Source: an uncultured Endozoicomonas sp. (lineage in GTDB: Bacteria > Pseudomonadota > Gammaproteobacteria > Pseudomonadales > Endozoicomonadaceae). From it: DNA of 64,000 nt. Below the pieces are notes generated by a model. The model was given only the letters and a program-made list of their open reading frames with translations, ran no database searches and was not told where the DNA came from. The stretch's first letter is position 1. The number at the start of each line of letters is the position of its first letter. The DNA lies in the NCBI RefSeq assembly GCF_947495845.1, contig NZ_CANMAO010000001.1:327690-391689 (forward strand). The letters run 5' to 3'. Shown piece after piece: positions 60,168-64,000 of this stretch. Made by a program: the position numbers and the translations under genes.

Positions 60168-61016
60168 ATGAATCACAAAGATAAAATAATGACTCGTTCT
60201 CCTTCTCTTCTCCGGCCTTTCTGGTTACTGTTTTTATTATTTTCTGTCGCATTTTCAGTCAATATTCAAGCCGCACCGGCCAGTGAATACTGGGCTGTTT
60301 GGGATGGTGGTGATGAGGGTTCCAGCAAAACAGTGAGTCATCAGAACTGGCAGGATATTCTGGATGAATATCTTGTCGTCCATTCAGCGGGTAATACTTT
60401 TCGGTATCAGGCAGTTTCACAAGCAGACCGTGAGAAACTAAAAGATTACCTGAGTCGTCTATCAACCGTTGAGCCTTTGTCTTATTCAAAGGCGGAACAG
60501 AAAGCGTTCTGGATCAATCTGTATAATGCCCTGACTGTGGATCTTATTCTGCAAAACTATCCTCTTGAGTCCATAGCGGATATCGGTCCTTGGTATCGTT
60601 TTGGCCCATGGGATGAAAAGGTGATTACCGTTGCTGGCCTGCCGCTGACGCTGAATGATATCGAGCACAGAATACTCAGGCCTTTATGGGAAGATAACCG
60701 GATTCATTATGCGGTGAATTGTGCCAGCATGGGTTGTCCGGATTTATCACCACAGGTTTTTACCGCGGCCAATACAGAGCAATTACTGGATAAGCTGGCC
60801 GATCGGTTTGTTAGCCAGGAGAAAGGTATAACCTGGATTGACGGCAGGTTGGTTCTGTCGCGAATTTATGAATGGTATGAAGTGGATTTTGTCGACAAAG
60901 ATGGCGTGTTGCTGCATTTACAGAAATACGCCCGGCCTGATACTGCGAAAAAAATCAAGAGTCATACCGGTATCGTGAAGTACCGGTATGACTGGCGGCT
61001 GAACGAACCGCAATAA
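60168..61016 (+). CDS. DUF547 domain exported protein
   Basis: A 282-residue protein with a signal peptide ending near NIQAAPA. The DUF547 domain is clear: KAFWINLYNALTVDLILQNYP, GLPLTLNDIEHRILRP, IHYAVNCASMGCPDL. The conserved cysteines (NCASMGCP) and histidines suggest a hydrolase or peptidase-like fold, but no activity is known. ATG 60168 follows AGAGAGGGAG; an upstream frame from 60114 would begin inside the repeat. It is convergent with ttcA. Confidence 0.87.
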   Translation: MNHKDKIMTRSPSLLRPFWLLFLLFSVAFSVNIQAAPASEYWAVWDGGDEGSSKTVSHQNWQDILDEYLVVHSAGNTFRYQAVSQADREKLKDYLSRLSTVEPLSYSKAEQKAFWINLYNALTVDLILQNYPLESIADIGPWYRFGPWDEKVITVAGLPLTLNDIEHRILRPLWEDNRIHYAVNCASMGCPDLSPQVFTAANTEQLLDKLADRFVSQEKGITWIDGRLVLSRIYEWYEVDFVDKDGVLLHLQKYARPDTAKKIKSHTGIVKYRYDWRLNEPQ

Positions 61017-61021
61017 AGCAA

Positions 61022-61936
61022 TCAGGGCTCGAAGTTGAGCACCTGTACCCCGTTATTTTCTTCTTGAATGCTGATATTGCCAGAAAAGATAAACTGGTTA
61101 TCAGCATGCTCATAACCTTTACGTTCTGAGCTGCGATCGACCGTCAGGTTTTTAAAATCAAACAGCTCTGTGTCGCCCATCTGTGATGGCGCAATATTCT
61201 GCATGGCCGTAAAAATGGACTCGATACGACTAGGGTGCTTCTTTTCCCATTCTGTCAGCATGGCTTTGATATTCTGGCGCTGAAGGTTTTCCTGAGAGCC
61301 GCAAAGGTTGCATGGAATGATTGGGAATTCCATCTGGTCAGCAAAGGCGGTGATGTCTTTTTCCCGGCAATAGGCCAGAGGGCGAATCACGACGTTTCGA
61401 CCATCATCAGAGCGAAGCTTTGGCGGCATGCCGGCCAGTCGTGAGCCGTAAAACATGTTCAGAAACATGGTTTCGACGATATCGTCTTTATGATGGCCAA
61501 GGGCTATTTTGGTGGCGCCGATGTCTTCAGCAAAGGCGTAGAGTGTACCTCGTCTCAGACGTGAGCAAAGGCCGCAGGTGGTTTTGCCTTCAGGAATCTT
61601 TTCCTTAACGACGGAGTAGGTATCGCGGTTGATGATGTGATAAGGAACGCCAAGGCCATCCAGATACTCTGGCAGTATTTCTTCCGGAAAGCCGGGTTGC
61701 TTTTGATCCAGATTCACGGCAAGCAGCTCAAAGTCGATGGGTGCGCTTTTCTGCAGGCTCATCAGGATGTGGAGCATTGTATAGCTGTCTTTACCCCCGG
61801 ACAGGCAGACCATGACCCGGTCACCGTCTTCAATCATATTGAAGTCTTCGATGGCTCTGCCTGCCATGCGTCTCAGCTTCTTCTGCAGTTTATTGAAGCC
61901 GTGCGTATCAGAACCGGTCAGGTTGGTTGTGGTCAT
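61022..61936 (-). CDS. ttcA: tRNA 2-thiocytidine synthetase TtcA
   Basis: TtcA thiolates cytidine 32 of certain tRNAs using an iron-sulfur cluster. The PP-loop SGGKDS is present, as are the cluster cysteines in [12 protein letters not shown] and [28 protein letters not shown] is conserved. It has 304 residues from the ATG at 61936; a TTG at 61975 would add 13 residues of no family resemblance. Confidence 0.95.
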   Translation of the reverse strand: MTTTNLTGSDTHGFNKLQKKLRRMAGRAIEDFNMIEDGDRVMVCLSGGKDSYTMLHILMSLQKSAPIDFELLAVNLDQKQPGFPEEILPEYLDGLGVPYHIINRDTYSVVKEKIPEGKTTCGLCSRLRRGTLYAFAEDIGATKIALGHHKDDIVETMFLNMFYGSRLAGMPPKLRSDDGRNVVIRPLAYCREKDITAFADQMEFPIIPCNLCGSQENLQRQNIKAMLTEWEKKHPSRIESIFTAMQNIAPSQMGDTELFDFKNLTVDRSSERKGYEHADNQFIFSGNISIQEENNGVQVLNFEP

Positions 61937-61975
61937 AGGGTTGGTTTCAGCTGTGTCTAAAAGGAAATTCGTCAA

Positions 61976-62480
61976 TTATATCTGCCGCTCAGCTTTCAAC
62001 CAAGTCAGGGTTTTAGGAATCGACGGTAGGTAAGTAGTTGACCAAATGAAATCATATTTTCTGACTAAGTGGACAGCCACTCTCGGCAACTTGCTCCTGC
62101 GTTGCTTTTATGCCCTTGGGTGCTACCTTCTGCATCCATGCAGTCGTGCATCGTTGCAGCTCCAGTCACATAGCTACGGCTATGCTCCCTCCGCAGCGCC
62201 TTGCATTGTAACTGGCCACTCAGCCAGAAATATTCGATTCCATTTGCACAACTACTTATCGATTAATTTTATTGGCAGCGATGTCACGATATTGAGAGCG
62301 ATGATCTACTATTGATGATTGGGATTGATCAGGGACAGTTTACGATCGAACGCCACTGGCGGTACTATAAATGTTGTCAGGATGTCTCTCATAGCTACAA
62401 AACCATCTGATGAAATTCTATAAACCTCGGAACGGGGTTAACAATAATAGTGTTTCCAGTATTGGAGCAGGGGTTGCAAA
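61976..62480. other. Intergenic region with long repeat
   Basis: 505 bases between divergent ttcA and the DksA-like gene. 62031-62258 is a family 3 variant repeat. 62259-62480 should hold the promoter of the DksA-like gene; no clear operator is seen. An 89-codon frame at 62046-62315 lies mostly within the repeat and is not a gene. Confidence 0.5.
62031..62258. repeat. Palindromic repeat family 3, long variant copy C
   Basis: Ends TAAGTAGTTG / CAACTACTTA. The block GAAATCATATTTTCTGACT is shared with copies A and B, but the interior is extended to about 228 bases with a second hairpin (CTGCATCCATGCAG). Centre CACATAGCTACGGCTATGC, the same core as family 1. A segment like GCTTTTATGCCCTTGGGTG matches the reverse complement of the insert in family 1 copy B. 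Confidence 0.85.
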
Positions 62481-62810
62481 ATGTCAGACCATGAAAAATC
62501 AAAAACTTGGTTGTTGACTCGTCGTGACGAGCTGAACACCCGATTGGGCAGTATCAAAGAAGACGTGACTCGTAAGAACAGTGCAGACTGGTCGGAGCAG
62601 GCTCAGGAGCGTGAAAACGACGAGGTGATGGATGCTCTGGGTAACGAGGCCGTCATGGAGCTTCGCAAGATTAATAAGGCGCTGGATCGGATTAATGAAG
62701 GTGAGTACGGCTACTGTGATGGCTGTGGTCAAGAGATACCCGGGCAACGCCTGAAAGTGATGCCCTATGCGGATTATTGTGTCGGGTGTGCAGAAGCACA
62801 AGGCCTCTGA
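62481..62810 (+). CDS. DksA/TraR family zinc-finger protein
   Basis: A 109-residue protein of the DksA/TraR family. The C4 zinc finger is intact: YCDGCGQEIPGQRL and YCVGCAEAQG. The N-terminal helical part lacks the DxxDxA tip of true DksA, so it is a paralogue and may not act with ppGpp on RNA polymerase in the same way. It is a single-gene unit behind a long upstream region. Confidence 0.88.
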   Translation: MSDHEKSKTWLLTRRDELNTRLGSIKEDVTRKNSADWSEQAQERENDEVMDALGNEAVMELRKINKALDRINEGEYGYCDGCGQEIPGQRLKVMPYADYCVGCAEAQGL

Positions 62811-62827
62811 CAACGGCTCATCAAGAT

Positions 62828-62857
62828 AAAGCCTGCCGAATGTCTCAAGCAGGCTTT
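62828..62857 (+). terminator. Hairpin after DksA-like gene
   Basis: AAAGCCTGC (62828-62836) pairs exactly with GCAGGCTTT (62849-62857). Only a three-base T-run follows, and the family 2 repeat starts immediately, so it may work together with that element. Confidence 0.65.
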
Positions 62858-63059
62858 AGAAGCTGTTCACAATCTTTCTGCGAGCTGCAAACGATGATAA
62901 AACGCCCCTGTTTTTCAGTTTTCTTCGTTACGTAGCGCCACTATGCTCCTCAAAAAACTGAAAAACTGAAAAACTGAAAAACTGAAAAACTGAAAAACTG
63001 AAAAACAGGAACATTTTCTCCTCGTTTTCGCTATTCGCAAAAGATCATGAACAGCTTCT
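62858..63059. repeat. Palindromic repeat family 2, copy C (with 8-bp expansion)
   Basis: Ends AGAAGCTGTTCA / TGAACAGCTTCT as in copies A and B. The right arm carries six tandem copies of CTGAAAAA (62958-63005), where the other copies have one, adding about 40 bases. The right end supplies the last four codons and the stop of the minus-strand gene beginning at 63590. Confidence 0.9.
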
Positions 63060-63590
63060 TATATCTGCGTTCTGATTAAAGTAGTCAGATTCCTCTCGAG
63101 AGCTCCCCGATTCAATGATCTGTTTCTGATAACTGTCACAGAAGCTTTTGATGGTGCCAGGGTTTCTGCTGTGGAAATGTTTGTACCAAAGTCGCCCCAT
63201 GGAACGAACATCATCCTTGCCAATTAACTCCAACGTAGTGCCTGAACGCAGGTAAATCATCCAGGCAATGGCGGTTGCATAGGCTAGATTGGTCGCCAGC
63301 TCATGGTGAGGATGGGCGAGAAATTCCCGTTGGCTGGCCAGCCCCCTCACTTTGCTTGAGAGTTCTGGCTGTGTGGCTAAAAACTGATCCCAGACTTTAC
63401 GGTGCATTCTGGGGGATATCTGATAAATTCCAAGCGCGTGCTGATTAGCGATTTTCAGGTGGAAGCCAAGGCCAGACTCTCTGGCGGCGGTGCCAAGCAA
63501 CAAGTTTTCAGCGGTTGGGCTCCACATGCCCAGATGTTTCAGAGCCGGACGAACCACGTAATGCCTCAGCTCCTTGGCGCAGATTCCCAT
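63045..63590 (-). CDS. Lysozyme-like protein, possibly of phage origin
   Basis: A 181-residue protein that resembles phage-type lysozyme or transglycosylase proteins: ENLLLGTAARESGLGFHLK with a possible catalytic Glu, and ALGIYQISPRMH. Members of such groups are found in phages and in marine bacterial chromosomes. It has no signal peptide. The last residues RSCS are encoded by the end of a family 2 repeat, so the original C terminus may have been replaced. No other phage gene is near. Confidence 0.6.
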   Translation of the reverse strand: MGICAKELRHYVVRPALKHLGMWSPTAENLLLGTAARESGLGFHLKIANQHALGIYQISPRMHRKVWDQFLATQPELSSKVRGLASQREFLAHPHHELATNLAYATAIAWMIYLRSGTTLELIGKDDVRSMGRLWYKHFHSRNPGTIKSFCDSYQKQIIESGSSREESDYFNQNADIRSCS

Positions 63591-63778
63591 TCCTCAAGTC
63601 CTTTTGTGGGATAGAAGATGCTAACAACTCCTGTCATTAGCCTTATTCAAATATCGTATCACCATCGGATTTCTAAACAGATAGCTGAAAGCAAATTTGG
63701 TGGATCGTACTAATTACATGGCCGTCTTTTTTGAGGTAGGTTGCTTGGAAACTAATAGCCTCAAAACGAGGGGGAAGT

Positions 63779-63997
63779 ATGCAAGTACGTCGGACTGCAT
63801 TATCTGCAGCAGTATTGATGGGGTTGGTATCAATCACCGGAGCTGCATCGGCTGCCACTATTGATCTGCGCGTGCTGGAAACCACGGACATTCACGCCAA
63901 TGTCATGGACTACGACTATTACACAGCGATTCCCGCTGCTCATTCATTAAAGCTGGATTCTAGAGATTGTCCCATCAGGCATTTATTCAGGCCGTGA
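63779..63997 (+). pseudogene. cpdB: Disrupted start of 2',3'-cyclic-nucleotide 2'-phosphodiesterase
   Basis: The first about 54 residues match CpdB: a signal peptide, then IDLRVLETTDIHANVMDYDYYT with the D-x-H metal motif intact. From about 63940 the similarity stops abruptly and a stop codon follows at 63997, in a protein that should have about 650 residues. No other frame of the following bases resumes CpdB sequence. An insertion or rearrangement at about 63940 is the likely cause; the inserted DNA runs beyond the window end. A 5'-nucleotidase relative lies at 8069-9973. Confidence 0.7.
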
Positions 63998-64000
63998 GAT

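Noticed and set aside
62046..62315. An 89-codon open frame
   Set aside because: Most of it lies in the family 3 palindromic repeat. Related repeats do not keep the frame.

Overview
The window looks like a chromosome segment of a marine, host-associated gammaproteobacterium, most likely Endozoicomonas or a close relative in the Oceanospirillales. This is inferred from gene content and order (smc-zipA-ligA, pheS-pheT and ihfA-merR), from eukaryotic-like effector genes (ankyrin, tyrosine phosphatase, formin-like), and from abundant palindromic intergenic repeats. No 16S gene is present to confirm it. Positions 1-9973 are mostly housekeeping: the 3' part of smc, zipA, ligA, an exported transglycosylase-like lipoprotein, a DUF924 protein, yheU, trmO and a membrane-anchored metallophosphoesterase. 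Positions 10016-18068 lie almost entirely on the minus strand: a large SGNH/GDSL hydrolase, a MalY/PatB C-S lyase, the tRNA 2-selenouridine synthase, an MFS transporter, an arginine/ornithine-type antiporter and Fe superoxide dismutase. Positions 18345-27510 hold a coiled-coil membrane protein, a PilZ protein, a YigZ protein, an unknown exported protein, exonuclease I, a degenerate receiver, a FixJ-like regulator and aspartase. The most unusual part is 28005-33108. A 1070-residue coiled-coil protein with internal duplication is followed by a 592-residue protein with the layout of a eukaryotic formin: a disordered N terminus, a 19-proline FH1-like tract plus a second IPPPPPVPG motif, and a C-terminal region that matches FH2 at the key motifs. 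Residues aligning with the two classic actin-contact positions of mouse mDia1 appear to be kept. A bacterial protein with recognisable FH2 sequence would be a candidate host actin-nucleating effector. Two more candidate effectors lie elsewhere: an ankyrin protein placed between pheT and ihfA (49173-50600) and a tyrosine phosphatase with SH3-ligand-like proline motifs (53245-54555). Positions 33375-42358 form one co-directional nine-gene cluster that matches the lower steroid pathway (C/D-ring, HIP degradation): ipdA, ipdB, an enoyl-CoA hydratase, ipdC, an echA20-like gene, two acyl-CoA dehydrogenases, a thiolase and an ipdF-like dehydrogenase. Positions 42423-64000 hold smrA, thiSGH, pheST, ihfA-merR, a PstS-OmpA fusion behind a four-unit Pho box, a YecA-family gene, recQ, a SprT-family gene with a 13-bp tandem repeat, a Yip1 protein, a Bax-like glucosaminidase, a DUF547 protein, ttcA, a DksA-like gene, a lysozyme-like gene and a disrupted cpdB start. 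Three related families of imperfect palindromic repeats (about 100-230 bp, no coding capacity) occur nine times. They share a central ATAGC/GCTAT hairpin core, and several begin at or within a few bases of a stop codon. No rRNA, tRNA, CRISPR array or complete insertion sequence was recognised.
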